64,000 bases of DNA from Parafrigoribacterium mesophilum (GTDB lineage: Bacteria; Actinomycetota; Actinomycetes; Actinomycetales; Microbacteriaceae), in NCBI RefSeq assembly GCF_039652555.1, contig NZ_JBDJAF010000003.1, forward strand, positions 124,001 through 188,000, written 5' to 3'. A model generated the notes under the pieces. It did not search any database and was not told where the DNA came from. It worked only from the letters and a program-made list of their open reading frames with translations. How positions within the stretch are numbered: the first letter of the stretch is position 1; each line of letters begins with the position of its first letter. Made by a program: the position numbers and the translations under genes. Of this stretch, positions 38,595 through 47,605 are shown piece by piece.

Positions 38595-39938
38595 ATGAGC
38601 GACACCGCAACGCCCGACCTGTCTGCCAACTGGAAGTTCGAGACGAAGCAGATTCACTCCGGAGCGCATCCGGATCCCACCACGAACGCCCGCGCCACAC
38701 CGATCTACCAGACCACCTCTTACGTGTTCAACAGCGCAGAGCACGCCGAGAAGCTGTTCTCCCTGGCCGAGTTCGGCAACATCTACACCCGCATCCAGAA
38801 CCCCACCCAGGCGGTCGTCGAGGAGCGGCTCGCCGCCCTCGAAGGCGGCACCGGCGCGTTGCTGCTGGCCTCCGGGATGTCGGCGACGACTCTCGCGGTG
38901 CTCAACATCGCAGGAGCAGGCGATCACATCGTCTCCTCCTCGTCGATCTACGGCGGCACGTACAACCTGTTCAAGTACACCCTGGCGAAGCTCGGCATCC
39001 AGACCACGTTCGTGGAGAACCAGGATGACGAGGGCGAATGGCGCCGCGCGGTGCGCCCGAACACCAAGCTGTTCTTCGCCGAGACGATCGGTAACCCCAG
39101 GATCAACGTGCTCGACATCCGCGCCGTCGCCGACATCGCGCACGAGAACGGTGTGCCGCTGATCGCCGACAACACCATCGCCACCCCGTACCTGCTGCGG
39201 CCGTTCGAGCATGGCGCCGACATTGTGGTGCATGCCGCCACGAAGTTCCTCGGCGGGCACGGTACCGTGATCGCCGGCATCATCGTCGACGGCGGCACCT
39301 TCGAATGGTCGAAGAACGTGGAGAAGTTCCCCGGTCTCACCGAGCCGGACGAGTCCTACCACGGCGCCAGCTACACGGCCGCGGTCGGCGACGGACTGGC
39401 CTACATCATCAAGGCCCGCGTGCAGCTGTTGCGCGACCTGGGCACCGCGATCTCGCCGGTGAGCGCCTGGCAGCTCATCCAGGGCATCGAGACGCTGAGC
39501 CTGCGGATGGAGCGGCACGTGTCCAACACGCAGGCGATCGCCGAGTGGCTCGACGGCTTGGACGATGTCGACACGGTGTACTACGCCGGCCTTCCGTCCA
39601 GCCCGTGGTTCCAGTTGGCCAACAAGTACACGCCCGGCGGCGTCGGCGCCGTGCTCTCCTTCGACCTCAAGGGCGGTGTGGATGCCGGCCGCGCGCTGGT
39701 GGACAACGTGAAGCTGTTCAGCCACCTGGCGAACATCGGCGACGTGCGCAGCCTGATCATCCACCCCGCGTCCACGACGCACTCGCAGCTGAGCCCGGAG
39801 CAGCGGCTGTCCGCCGGTGTGACCCCGGGGCTGGTGCGGCTGTCGGTCGGGTTGGAGAACATCGACGACATCAAGGCAGACCTCGCGGCGGGGCTCGCGG
39901 CGGCGCGGGCGGTGTCATCGGCGGCGACCTCGGCGTAG
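38595..39938 (+). CDS. metY: O-acetylhomoserine sulfhydrylase (PLP-dependent)
   Basis: 447 residues, ATG after GAGGAGA. The cystathionine-synthase-family fold shows FETKQIHSGAHPDPTTNARA at the start (MetY-type and not MetB-type), IYTRIQNPTQAVVEERLAAL, LASGMSATT, the NTIATPYLLRP segment, and the PLP lysine in HAATKFLGGHGTVI near residue 216. The length of about 430-450 residues is that of MetY. It forms homocysteine from O-acetylhomoserine and sulfide. The gene that makes its substrate, metX, follows 71 bases later. Confidence 0.94.
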   Translation: MSDTATPDLSANWKFETKQIHSGAHPDPTTNARATPIYQTTSYVFNSAEHAEKLFSLAEFGNIYTRIQNPTQAVVEERLAALEGGTGALLLASGMSATTLAVLNIAGAGDHIVSSSSIYGGTYNLFKYTLAKLGIQTTFVENQDDEGEWRRAVRPNTKLFFAETIGNPRINVLDIRAVADIAHENGVPLIADNTIATPYLLRPFEHGADIVVHAATKFLGGHGTVIAGIIVDGGTFEWSKNVEKFPGLTEPDESYHGASYTAAVGDGLAYIIKARVQLLRDLGTAISPVSAWQLIQGIETLSLRMERHVSNTQAIAEWLDGLDDVDTVYYAGLPSSPWFQLANKYTPGGVGAVLSFDLKGGVDAGRALVDNVKLFSHLANIGDVRSLIIHPASTTHSQLSPEQRLSAGVTPGLVRLSVGLENIDDIKADLAAGLAAARAVSSAATSA

Positions 39939-40009
39939 CGCAACGAACGGCGGCGCACCCGTGTCATAAACGCCCGGCGCCCAGTCTTTGTCGCGATACT
40001 GACTAGACC

Positions 40010-41215
40010 ATGGATTGGCAAACTTCCGAAGACTCCGTCCCCTCCGGCTTCATCACCGAAGCCAACGCGCGGTCGGTGTTGGGAAAGCCGCCGGCCAGCG
40101 GCGCATGGCGTGAGGGTGACCCGGTCGGGCACCGCCGATTCGCCGCCCTGGGCGAATTCCACACCGAAACCGGCGGCTACCTGCCCGCGGTGCGGATGGC
40201 GTACGAGACCTGGGGCGAACTGGACGACAGCGCAAGCAATGCGGTGCTCGTGCTGCACGCGCTCACCGGCGACAGCCACGTTGCCGGTGGCCCGGCCCGC
40301 GGCCATCCGACCGCCGGCTGGTGGTCGGGCATCGTCGGCCCTGGAAAATACATCGACACCGACCGCTGGTATGTCGTTGCGCCGAACCTGCTCGGCGGCT
40401 GTCAGGGCAGCACCGGACCGGCCTCCCTCGCCCCCGACGGCCGCGAGTGGGGCTCCCGATTCCCCTACCTGACCATCCGCGACCAGGTTGCCGCCCAAGT
40501 GACCCTGTCCGACGTGCTCGGCATCGACCGCTGGGCCGCCGTGATCGGCGGTTCCATGGGCGGCATGCACGCACTGGAATGGGCCGTGGGCCATCCGCAC
40601 CGGGTGGAGCGCGCCGGGGTGCTGGCCGCACCGGCCACCGGAAGCGCCGACCAGATCGCGCTGAACTCGGTGCAACTCGAGGCCATCCACATGGATCCCG
40701 GCTTTTCCGGCGGCGACTATTACGAGGCGGCCGACGGCAGCGGCCCGCACCGCGGGCTGGCGCTGGCCAGACGGATGGCGCTGCTGAACTACCGCTCCCC
40801 CGTTGAGCTGAACGAGCGCTTCCGGCGGAGTTGGCAAAGCGGCATCAGCCCGATCGGCGGCACGGGCAAGTTCGCGGTGGAAAGCTACCTGGACTTCCAC
40901 GGCAACAAGTTCAGCAGACGCTTCGACGCGAACAGTTACATCTGCCTGGTGCAGGCGATGAGCTCCCACGACATCGGCCACGGCCGGGGCGGTGCGGCCG
41001 AGGCACTCGGGCGGGTCACCGCGCGCAGCCTGGTTCTCGGAATCGACAGCGACCGGCTGTTCCCCGTGCCGGATCAGCTTTTCATCGCCGATCATCTCCC
41101 CACGACGATAGACGGCGGGGATGCGACCGTGATTCACTCGGAGTATGGGCATGATGGGTTTCTCATCGAGAGTGAACTGGTCGGTCCGCATCTTGCCCGG
41201 TTGTTGGACAGCTAG
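40010..41215 (+). CDS. metX: Homoserine O-acetyltransferase
   Basis: 401 residues. The alpha/beta-hydrolase fold shows LVLHALTGDSHVAG, then the nucleophile in GGSMGGMHALEWA near residue 181, Asp in LGIDSDRLFPV and His in EYGHDGFLIE near residue 380. NLLGGCQGSTGP is a family signature. It acetylates homoserine with acetyl-CoA, giving the MetY substrate; together they make homocysteine without cystathionine. No ribosome site is clear: TACTGA seven bases before the ATG may be a weak -10 of a leaderless mRNA. Confidence 0.95.
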   Translation: MDWQTSEDSVPSGFITEANARSVLGKPPASGAWREGDPVGHRRFAALGEFHTETGGYLPAVRMAYETWGELDDSASNAVLVLHALTGDSHVAGGPARGHPTAGWWSGIVGPGKYIDTDRWYVVAPNLLGGCQGSTGPASLAPDGREWGSRFPYLTIRDQVAAQVTLSDVLGIDRWAAVIGGSMGGMHALEWAVGHPHRVERAGVLAAPATGSADQIALNSVQLEAIHMDPGFSGGDYYEAADGSGPHRGLALARRMALLNYRSPVELNERFRRSWQSGISPIGGTGKFAVESYLDFHGNKFSRRFDANSYICLVQAMSSHDIGHGRGGAAEALGRVTARSLVLGIDSDRLFPVPDQLFIADHLPTTIDGGDATVIHSEYGHDGFLIESELVGPHLARLLDS

Positions 41216-41218
41216 ACC

Positions 41219-41872
41219 ATGACGGCCCCGGCGCGAACGGCGAACCGGGACATCCGCGTGGCGATCGTCGACGATCTGCAGTTGGTAGTGGACTCGCTCG
41301 CGGCTGGCCTGTCCGACCAGCGCTTCGGCATCCGAGTGGTGCAGACCGAGTCGAGTTGGGCGTCGCTGATGGGCGGAGCGGAGTTTCCCGCCGACGTCAC
41401 CGTGCTCGACCTCAGACTCGGTGACGGAATTCCCATCGATGCGAAGGTGCACGCGCTCACGGCGGCGGGCAGCCAAGTGGTGATCATGAGCCGCCACTCC
41501 GACCCTGGATCGGTGCACCGTGCGATGCTCTCCGGCGCGCTCGGCTTCGTGTCGAAGAATTCCAGTTCGCTGGAGCTGGTCGCGGCGATCCACGCCGCAG
41601 CCGACGGCCGCCGCCACGGGGGTGCCGTGCCGCCCTCGGACTCGGAACGCCCGGGGCCGCAATTGGGTGAACGGGAGCGTCGGGCGATCGTGCTGTACGC
41701 ATCCGGACTGCCGATCGCGGCGGTCGCGCAGCGGATGGACACGACGGCCGAGACCGTGAAGTCGTATGTGAAGCGGGCGCGCAGCAAATACCGCAGGGCC
41801 GGAATCGACGTGGGCACCAGATTTTTGCTGCGCTGCCACGCGGTGCGCGAAGGATGGTTGGAAGACGAGTGA
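41219..41872 (+). CDS. LuxR-type response regulator (first of two)
   Basis: 217 residues. The receiver domain has VAIVDDLQL (acidic pair) and the phosphoacceptor Asp in TVLDLRLGDG near residue 64, with the Lys in GFVSKNSS. The C-terminal helix-turn-helix (LGERERRAIVLYASGLPIAAV, TAETVKSYVKRARSKYRRAG) ends with AGIDVGTRFLLRCHA, shared with the second regulator of this cluster. It begins three bases after metX stop, but its partner genes follow downstream. It is likely phosphorylated by the kinase encoded next. Confidence 0.9.
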   Translation: MTAPARTANRDIRVAIVDDLQLVVDSLAAGLSDQRFGIRVVQTESSWASLMGGAEFPADVTVLDLRLGDGIPIDAKVHALTAAGSQVVIMSRHSDPGSVHRAMLSGALGFVSKNSSSLELVAAIHAAADGRRHGGAVPPSDSERPGPQLGERERRAIVLYASGLPIAAVAQRMDTTAETVKSYVKRARSKYRRAGIDVGTRFLLRCHAVREGWLEDE

Positions 41873-41931
41873 TGGCGACCCCCGCGCTTCGGCCGATTCG
41901 GATTCACGGTGGTGTCGGACCCCCATTTATG

Positions 41932-41946
41932 GTCACTTTATGTGAC
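41932..41946. promoter_or_regulatory. GTCAC-N5-GTGAC palindrome at kinase start
   Basis: A perfect 5-5-5 inverted repeat lies over the likely start of the histidine kinase gene. TATGGT at 41928-41933 is a candidate -10. The two response regulators of the cluster are obvious candidates to bind it. Confidence 0.4.
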
Positions 41947-43120
41947 GATTGCTAGCGTGGAACCAATCGCAAAGGCACGCGATCGCCTCCTCCAGCGCAC
42001 GGCACGTGCCCTTGGCCTGGGTGGGACGGCGATCGCTGTGGCCAGTCTCAGCATCCCAGGAGTGCTCGGCGTGGACGTGCTGGTCACGGTCCTGCCACTC
42101 CTCGTGGTGATGGCGTTCAGCCAGTTCCAGGTCGGGCGGAGCCGGTCCCTGGTATGGGTGCTGCTCGGCCTCGTCGCCGGGGTGGGGGTTCTCGTCGTCG
42201 CGCAGCTGCCGTTGGCCGAGCGTCCCACGGATGCCGTGGGCACGGCCCTCGTGCCCGTTGCCGGCCTGGCGCTCGCCGCCTTCGCCGTCGTGCTCACCAA
42301 CGGGCCACTGCGAATCGCCATCCTCTCCGTAAGCGTCGTCACGGCGGCGGCGCTGACCGAACTGGCCACGGCGGATGCAAACTCGGTGTCCGCCGAGGCC
42401 ATCGCCGTCGTCTTCGCGTGGCTGCTGTGCACCGTGCTGGGCTACTGGCTCAGCTCGAGCGTGCCCCGCGCAGCCCGCCGTATCTTCAGCATCGGCCGCG
42501 CCCACCGGGCCGAACGGCAAGCCAGCGAGACCGAGGCGCAGCGGCGCCAGTCCGCACGGCTGCTGCACGACACGGTGCTGGCCACGCTCACCCTGCTCGC
42601 ACACTCCGGAGTCGGGGTGGCAACCTCCGCGATGCAGCAGCAGGCCAAGGACGACGCCCGGCTGCTGCGGCAATTGAGGCTCGGCGCGACCCCGAAGCCC
42701 CAGTCCTCCGGCAGTTACACGCTGGAGACGGGTGAGGAGATCGCTCTCGGCACCACGCTGGAGTCGGTGAAGCAGCGGTTCGGTCGGATGGGACTGGAGG
42801 TCAGCTGGCACGGCACCGGGCAGGTGCTGCTGCCCAGTGAGGTTCTCGACGCCTTCCTGCTCGCCCTGGCGGAATGCCTGGAAAACGTGCGCAGGCACTC
42901 CGGGGTCACCGACGCGCACGTGACGATCACCGACGACGAGACGACGGTGCGGGCCATGGTCACCGACGCCGGCGTCGGCTTCAACCTCAGCGATGTCGAC
43001 GCGGCCAGAATGGGGTTGAAGGAGTCGGTGATGGGCCGGCTCAACGAGGTCGGCGGGCGCGCCAGATTGTTCTCATCGGCCGGGGCTGGCACTACGGTGG
43101 TGCTTGAGGTGCCCAAGTGA
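41942..43120 (+). CDS. Sensor histidine kinase, six-TM, HisKA_3-like
   Basis: 392 residues from GTG 41942; a GTG at 41909 is in frame, and neither has a ribosome site. Six hydrophobic segments occupy about residues 15-185 with short loops, so the sensor is in the membrane. A coiled segment leads to the phosphoacceptor RRQSARLLHDTVLATLTLL. The ATPase shows an N-box LAECLENVRRHSG, G1 DAGVGFNLSD and G2 SSAGAGTTVVLEV. It overlaps the next gene by 4 bases (GTGA), and lies between two LuxR-type regulators. Confidence 0.86.
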   Translation: MTIASVEPIAKARDRLLQRTARALGLGGTAIAVASLSIPGVLGVDVLVTVLPLLVVMAFSQFQVGRSRSLVWVLLGLVAGVGVLVVAQLPLAERPTDAVGTALVPVAGLALAAFAVVLTNGPLRIAILSVSVVTAAALTELATADANSVSAEAIAVVFAWLLCTVLGYWLSSSVPRAARRIFSIGRAHRAERQASETEAQRRQSARLLHDTVLATLTLLAHSGVGVATSAMQQQAKDDARLLRQLRLGATPKPQSSGSYTLETGEEIALGTTLESVKQRFGRMGLEVSWHGTGQVLLPSEVLDAFLLALAECLENVRRHSGVTDAHVTITDDETTVRAMVTDAGVGFNLSDVDAARMGLKESVMGRLNEVGGRARLFSSAGAGTTVVLEVPK

Positions 43121-44400
43121 CCAGCTATTCGAGGCCGGAGGAAAACACCCTCGGCATCATCGTCGGCAGGCGTCAACGCCGCGGTGTGCCCGAGGCATCC
43201 GTCGCCGCGCTCGCGATCCGGCAGGCCAACGCGCACGGGGCGAGCCTGGGCACCGGATACCTGGGGGTGGGCGCCGGGGTGCTCGCCGGCATTCAGGCGG
43301 CCTGCGGCGTCACGCTCTTCTTCCTGCACTTCGATGTCTACCCGAACGTGCTTCCCATCGCCCTGGGCTGGCTGATCTATGTGGTCTGTCTACTCGGTGT
43401 GGTGCTGATGATCACCATCGCGGGCGCGCGGATGCCGAACTGGCTGTTCGCCACCTTCGTGGTGCTGCTAGGCCTGGTGATTACCCTCGATCTCGTCGCG
43501 ATCTGGCCACTGCACAATGTCGGCGCCTACGCCACGGCATCGGCCTCGGTCGGCTTCGGGCTGCTGCTGGCGGTGACGCTGCGCCGGGCGCTGGAGATCT
43601 TCGTGTGCACCGGGCTGGCCGCCGCCGCGCTGATCGCGTCGATCATCATGACGACGCCGCTCACGACGCAGACGTTGCCCGCGCAGATCGTCATGGTGGC
43701 GTTGGCGGTGCTGCCGCCACTGGCCGGCGTCTACATCGTGCACCGGTTCCGCAGAATGGTGCAGCTGGAATTGGACCGGGTGCTCGTACAAAGCACCATC
43801 TCGGCGCCGCGCTTCGCGGTGGGAATGCTTGCCTCGGAAGAACTCGCGCGCCTGGACCTGGCCGCGGAAGACCTGCTGGACTCGGTGGCCACCGGACGCA
43901 CCACCCTGCCGCTGAAGCCGAAGACAGCGTCGATCGCGGCCTCCCTCGCCACCGAACTGCGGCTGCACCTCATCGAGGGCCGACGCGAAACCTGGCTGTA
44001 CCACGCCATCACCGAGTCAGAACAGCTCGGCAAATCGGTCACGCTGACCGATCCGGGAAGCCTCGCCGGCCTGCTCAACCCACAGCAGCGGGACGGCCTG
44101 CTCGCCGCGGTCTGGCTGCTGGTCAGCGACAAGCCAGCCTCGACTCCGACCCTGCAGCTCACCCTCGGGCCGATGGCACTGCCGACCGTCCCCACGCCGG
44201 AACACACCATCACCATCCCGATCGTGATCACCACGACCGGAGTCGCCCGCAACCGGGTCGACCCCGCAACCTGGGGTGCCATCGGCCGAGTCGGCAGGTT
44301 CATCGACTCCACCGAGAACTCGAGCCTGCGTGTCGAGATCGCCTGCGTCGTGGCCAACCCGTCAGACCAATATCATCCTGAACAAACGGTCCAGAAGTAG
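43117..44400 (+). CDS. Kinase-like membrane protein without ATPase motifs
   Basis: 427 residues from GTG 43117. A cytoplasmic N-terminus of about 40 residues is followed by six hydrophobic segments (residues 45-215), similar in layout to the kinase upstream. The C-terminal 200 residues begin with a coiled region (RFRRMVQLELDRVLVQSTIS), where a DHp helix would be, but there is no His in an H-box setting, no N-box and no glycine boxes. It is best described as a degenerate kinase paralogue or a sensor partner; this is inference. It is translationally coupled to the kinase, and the second response regulator follows 11 bases later. Confidence 0.7.
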   Translation: MTSYSRPEENTLGIIVGRRQRRGVPEASVAALAIRQANAHGASLGTGYLGVGAGVLAGIQAACGVTLFFLHFDVYPNVLPIALGWLIYVVCLLGVVLMITIAGARMPNWLFATFVVLLGLVITLDLVAIWPLHNVGAYATASASVGFGLLLAVTLRRALEIFVCTGLAAAALIASIIMTTPLTTQTLPAQIVMVALAVLPPLAGVYIVHRFRRMVQLELDRVLVQSTISAPRFAVGMLASEELARLDLAAEDLLDSVATGRTTLPLKPKTASIAASLATELRLHLIEGRRETWLYHAITESEQLGKSVTLTDPGSLAGLLNPQQRDGLLAAVWLLVSDKPASTPTLQLTLGPMALPTVPTPEHTITIPIVITTTGVARNRVDPATWGAIGRVGRFIDSTENSSLRVEIACVVANPSDQYHPEQTVQK

Positions 44401-44411
44401 GGAAGCAATCA

Positions 44412-45083
44412 GTGTCCACAGTAAATAGCCCCATTCGGCTCGCGTTGGTCGACGACCACAAGATGCTCCTGGGCGCGCTGACCGAGTGGATTCGGAACGC
44501 CGCATCCGACATCGACATGGTCGCCGCGGTGTCCACCTGGCCAGAGTTGCTCACGCATCCGGAGTTTCCGGTTGATGTGGTGCTGCTGGACCTCGACCTC
44601 AAAGACAACATCCCGATCTCACTGAAAATCTCGACCCTGAAGACCACCGGCGTGAAGACGGTGCTGATGAGCACCTATTCCGAGCCGAACGTGGTGCGTG
44701 AAGCGCTGGCCGCGGGGGCGCTGGGCTATCTGGTCAAGAGCGAAGACGCCTACATGATCGTCGAGGCGATCCGGGCTGCGACGAAGGGTGAATCGTTCGT
44801 CTCGGCGGAACTCGACCTCGCTCTCGGCGCCAGCGACATCGGCGGTGCCCCCAAGCTCAGCGCGCAGGAGCGCCGGGTGATGGCGTTGTACGGCGGAGGC
44901 GAACCGGTCAAGGCGGTGGCCTACCAGTTGGGTATCTCCGAGGAGACGGCGAAGAGCTATCTCAAGCGGATCCGGGAGAAGTACCGGGTGGCCGGCATCG
45001 ACGTGGGCACCAAGGTAGCCCTGCGCAAGCGTGCGATCCAGGACGGCATCCTGCTGCAGCAGGACATGCCCGGCGGATTCTGA
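44412..45083 (+). CDS. LuxR-type response regulator (second of two)
   Basis: 223 residues from GTG 44412. Receiver: LALVDDHKMLLGALTEW, Asp in DVVLLDLDLKDNIP, Thr/Ser in VLMSTYSEP and Lys in GYLVKSEDAY. Output domain: LSAQERRVMALYGGGEPVKAVAYQLG, ISEETAKSYLKRIREKYRV. The ending AGIDVGTKVALRKRA matches the first regulator. The full set of receiver residues suggests normal phosphorylation. It closes the four-gene signalling cluster. Confidence 0.9.
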   Translation: MSTVNSPIRLALVDDHKMLLGALTEWIRNAASDIDMVAAVSTWPELLTHPEFPVDVVLLDLDLKDNIPISLKISTLKTTGVKTVLMSTYSEPNVVREALAAGALGYLVKSEDAYMIVEAIRAATKGESFVSAELDLALGASDIGGAPKLSAQERRVMALYGGGEPVKAVAYQLGISEETAKSYLKRIREKYRVAGIDVGTKVALRKRAIQDGILLQQDMPGGF

Positions 45084-45092
45084 CCGCAGCGG

Positions 45093-45392
45093 CTAGGAGT
45101 CGAGCACCTGTTCCAGACGCTCCAGCTTCCCGGTGATCTCGCCGGTGTATCCGGGCCGGATGTCCGCCTTCAGCACCAGCGACACCCGTGACCCGTAATG
45201 GCCGGCCGCATCCGTCGCGCGGCGGACGACGTCGAACACCTCGTCCCAGTCGCCCTCGATGGTGGTGAACATCGAGTCGGTGCGGTTCGGCAGTCCGGAT
45301 TCGCGCACGACCCGCACGGCCGCGGCGACGGCGTCGTGCACGGAGTCGCCTTCTGCTCCCCCGCTGGGTGCTACCGAAAATGCGACCAGCAT
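45093..45392 (-). CDS. MTH1187/YkoF-type thiamine-binding protein
   Basis: 99 residues from ATG 45392 with GAGGAGGAAG upstream. The ferredoxin-like fold of this family is suggested by MLVAFSVAPSG, NRTDSMFTTIEGDWDEVFDVV, and GSRVSLVLKADIRPG. Relatives bind thiamine or its pyrimidine part in the cytoplasm. Its start overlaps the end of the mannosyltransferase-like gene by 22 bases. No thiamine riboswitch is visible. Confidence 0.82.
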   Translation of the reverse strand: MLVAFSVAPSGGAEGDSVHDAVAAAVRVVRESGLPNRTDSMFTTIEGDWDEVFDVVRRATDAAGHYGSRVSLVLKADIRPGYTGEITGKLERLEQVLDS

Positions 45393-46747
45393 GATCTTCC
45401 TCCTCGTAGGTTCGGCTGACGCCGGTTCTGATAACTCCGATCCGGATCGACCTCTTCAACTGTGTCACGCCGGGTACCCAGAATCCAGGCGGCGCCGGGG
45501 GATGCGGGCCCGCCGGCGCCCGGTTCCAGGCGCCAGAGCGCGGCGATGGCCCAACCGAGCAGCACGAAGACGAGCCCGTTCCGCGCGCTGATCACCAGCA
45601 GCATCAACGGGTGCAACCCGATCAACCAGCCGTACAGGTACGGGTAGAACGCCTGCGTGAGCACCGCCAGGGCAGCCACGATGGTGGCCGGAGTGCGAAA
45701 CGAGCGCCCACGGCCTGCCGCGTGGGTGGCCAGTCCCAGGATCACGGGCACGGCCAGCCAGGTCATGAACTGTGGTGAGCCCACCTTGTTGAAGGCGATG
45801 AGCCCGCTGACCAGGGCCAGCGCGAGAACCGGAAGCACTTCGGCGGCGCTCGCGCCGCGCTGGAGCACCAGCATCGCGATCAGCACGATCACCAGCACGC
45901 ACAGCACCATGAGCACGGTCATCATGGTGCTGGCGACATCCACACCCGCGCCGGCCACCTGCCAGGTCAGCATGGCCCGGTCGTAATAGACGAACGTGCC
46001 GGTCACGCCGGCGAACGCCTGCCACAACCAGAAGGTGCTGATCGGCGCCTCCACCTGAAGACCGCGCGCGGCCTGTTCGCCGACGAAACTGAACACGTTG
46101 GCTCCGCCGCCGAGCAGCAGCGCGATCGCCATGACCGCCGCGCTCGTTCCCGCCACGGCGGCGAGGATGCGCCAGCGTTGCCGGGAGGCCACCACCAACG
46201 CGGCCAGCAGAGCCGCCGGCCACACCTTGATCCAGGTGGCGAGGGCCAGCAGGACCGCTGCCGTCTGCGGCCGGGCCGCCACGATGAGCACACCGGCGAT
46301 GGCGAGCGGGATCGTGATCGAGTCGATCCTGCCCATGGCGATCGGGCCGAGCAGGATCAGAAAGCCTGTCCACCACCAGCCGATGACGACACGGCGGCGT
46401 TTCTGCTCGCCGCCTCGGACGCCGAGGATCACCGCGAACGCGGCCGCATCCAGCAGCATCACCAGCCCCAGCCAGGTGCTCGCGTACAGCGCCGGCCCGA
46501 ACGCCGAGGCGGCGAGCATCGGCAGGATCGCGACGATCGGGTACACCCAGCCGCCGTCGACCCCCACGAGGTAATGTCCCACGATGACCTGGTCGGCCCA
46601 GAACTTGTAGACCATTGTCACGTCACCGAGCGGATACCCGTCCGCATACAGGTTCAGCAGCCCCAACCACAGATGCGCGATGATGAACCCGCACCACGCG
46701 GCGAAGGGATTCAGCAGCACCTGACGCAGCGCGTCACGAGTCCTCAC
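45371..46747 (-). CDS. GT87/DUF2029-like polytopic glycosyltransferase
   Basis: 458 residues from GTG 46747, overlapping the nnrD stop as GTGA. About 10-11 hydrophobic segments; the first outer loop has Asp in YADGYPLGDVTMVYKFW, and RIDSITIPLAIAG and ATWIKVWPAALLAALVV are typical of polyprenol-phosphate-mannose-dependent GT-C enzymes. It likely moves mannose or arabinose from a lipid carrier to a cell-envelope acceptor on the outer face. The last 23 residues are hydrophilic and overlap the next gene. Confidence 0.82.
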   Translation of the reverse strand: MRTRDALRQVLLNPFAAWCGFIIAHLWLGLLNLYADGYPLGDVTMVYKFWADQVIVGHYLVGVDGGWVYPIVAILPMLAASAFGPALYASTWLGLVMLLDAAAFAVILGVRGGEQKRRRVVIGWWWTGFLILLGPIAMGRIDSITIPLAIAGVLIVAARPQTAAVLLALATWIKVWPAALLAALVVASRQRWRILAAVAGTSAAVMAIALLLGGGANVFSFVGEQAARGLQVEAPISTFWLWQAFAGVTGTFVYYDRAMLTWQVAGAGVDVASTMMTVLMVLCVLVIVLIAMLVLQRGASAAEVLPVLALALVSGLIAFNKVGSPQFMTWLAVPVILGLATHAAGRGRSFRTPATIVAALAVLTQAFYPYLYGWLIGLHPLMLLVISARNGLVFVLLGWAIAALWRLEPGAGGPASPGAAWILGTRRDTVEEVDPDRSYQNRRQPNLRGGRSCWSHFR

Positions 46748-47565
46748 GGGGCCAACCATCCGGCGATCACTGGCGAGACGGCACCGGCCAGATCCAGGAC
46801 CGTGAACGGACCACCCCGTCCGGCCGCCTGCGCGGCGACGGCGTGCAGCGCGGCGGCGCTGGCGGCCAGCCGCGGCAGCACCGCGGCGTCCGAACCGATC
46901 TGCCCGGAGTGGGTCGCCACGAGGGCACCGAGGATGCCGGCCAAGGCGTCGCCGGTGCCCGCAGTCGCCAACCACGCCGACGCGCCCGCGACCATCAACC
47001 TGGTGCCATCCGGAGCCGCGATGAAGGTGTTGTGACCCTTGAGCAGCACCGTCACGCCGAGCCGGTCGGCGGCCCGAACCGCCCAGCCTTCCGGGTCGCC
47101 GGCGATGTCGTCGGAATCGACCGCCAGCATCCGTGCCAGCTCCCGATAGTGCGGGGTGATCACGACCGGTCCGGTGGCGGAGTCGATCAGGTCAAGACCG
47201 CCAGAATCCACCACCGCGGGCACGCCCTCGGCGAGCGCGTCGATGGCCCGCGCCGTCGTCACCGGCCCCCGGTGCTGCGCCGATATCCCGGAGCCGATCA
47301 GCCAGGCCTGCACGCGTCCTCCGCCCGGCACCACCTCGGGCCGACGCTGCAGCACCAGCCTGGTCACCCGCGCCGGACCGAGGTAACGCACCATTCCCAC
47401 CCCGGTGCGCAGCGCGGCCTCCACGCCGAGCACCGCCGCCCCTGGGAAGTCGTCGGAACCGGTGAGCACGCCCAGCACCCCGCGCGAATACTTGTCGTCG
47501 GCCGGGCTGGGAACGGCGATAGAGTGGCGGGCATCATCGGGTGTCCATGCGATAAATGCGCTCAT
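46744..47565 (-). CDS. nnrD: ADP-dependent NAD(P)H-hydrate dehydratase
   Basis: 273 residues from ATG 47565. Family motifs are DDKYSRGVLGVLTGSDDFPGAA, VVDSGGLDLID, TPHYRELARML, LLKGHNTFIAAPDG and the ADP/catalytic ATAGTGDALAGILGAL. It dehydrates damaged NADHX/NADPHX back to NAD(P)H. The usual NnrE epimerase domain is not fused here. It is followed by the GT87-like gene in the same transcript, which is probably chance. A TATCGT -10 box seven bases before the ATG suggests a leaderless mRNA. Confidence 0.92.
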   Translation of the reverse strand: MSAFIAWTPDDARHSIAVPSPADDKYSRGVLGVLTGSDDFPGAAVLGVEAALRTGVGMVRYLGPARVTRLVLQRRPEVVPGGGRVQAWLIGSGISAQHRGPVTTARAIDALAEGVPAVVDSGGLDLIDSATGPVVITPHYRELARMLAVDSDDIAGDPEGWAVRAADRLGVTVLLKGHNTFIAAPDGTRLMVAGASAWLATAGTGDALAGILGALVATHSGQIGSDAAVLPRLAASAAALHAVAAQAAGRGGPFTVLDLAGAVSPVIAGWLAP

Positions 47566-47572
47566 CTGTCTC

Positions 47573-47578
47573 ACGATA
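47573..47578 (-). promoter_or_regulatory. -10 box of leaderless nnrD
   Basis: TATCGT on the minus strand, then seven bases, then ATG 47565. Confidence 0.45.
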
Positions 47579-47605
47579 GTTTGGATGCTGGAAGGGCGGT
47601 TCCCA

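Noticed and set aside
38484..39782. N-terminal extension of the SDR frame
   Set aside because: Covers the divergent metY gene and promoter; GTG 38483 has a ribosome site and begins the Rossmann fold.
39581..41926. 781-codon minus-strand open frame
   Set aside because: Shadow of metY, metX and the first response regulator.
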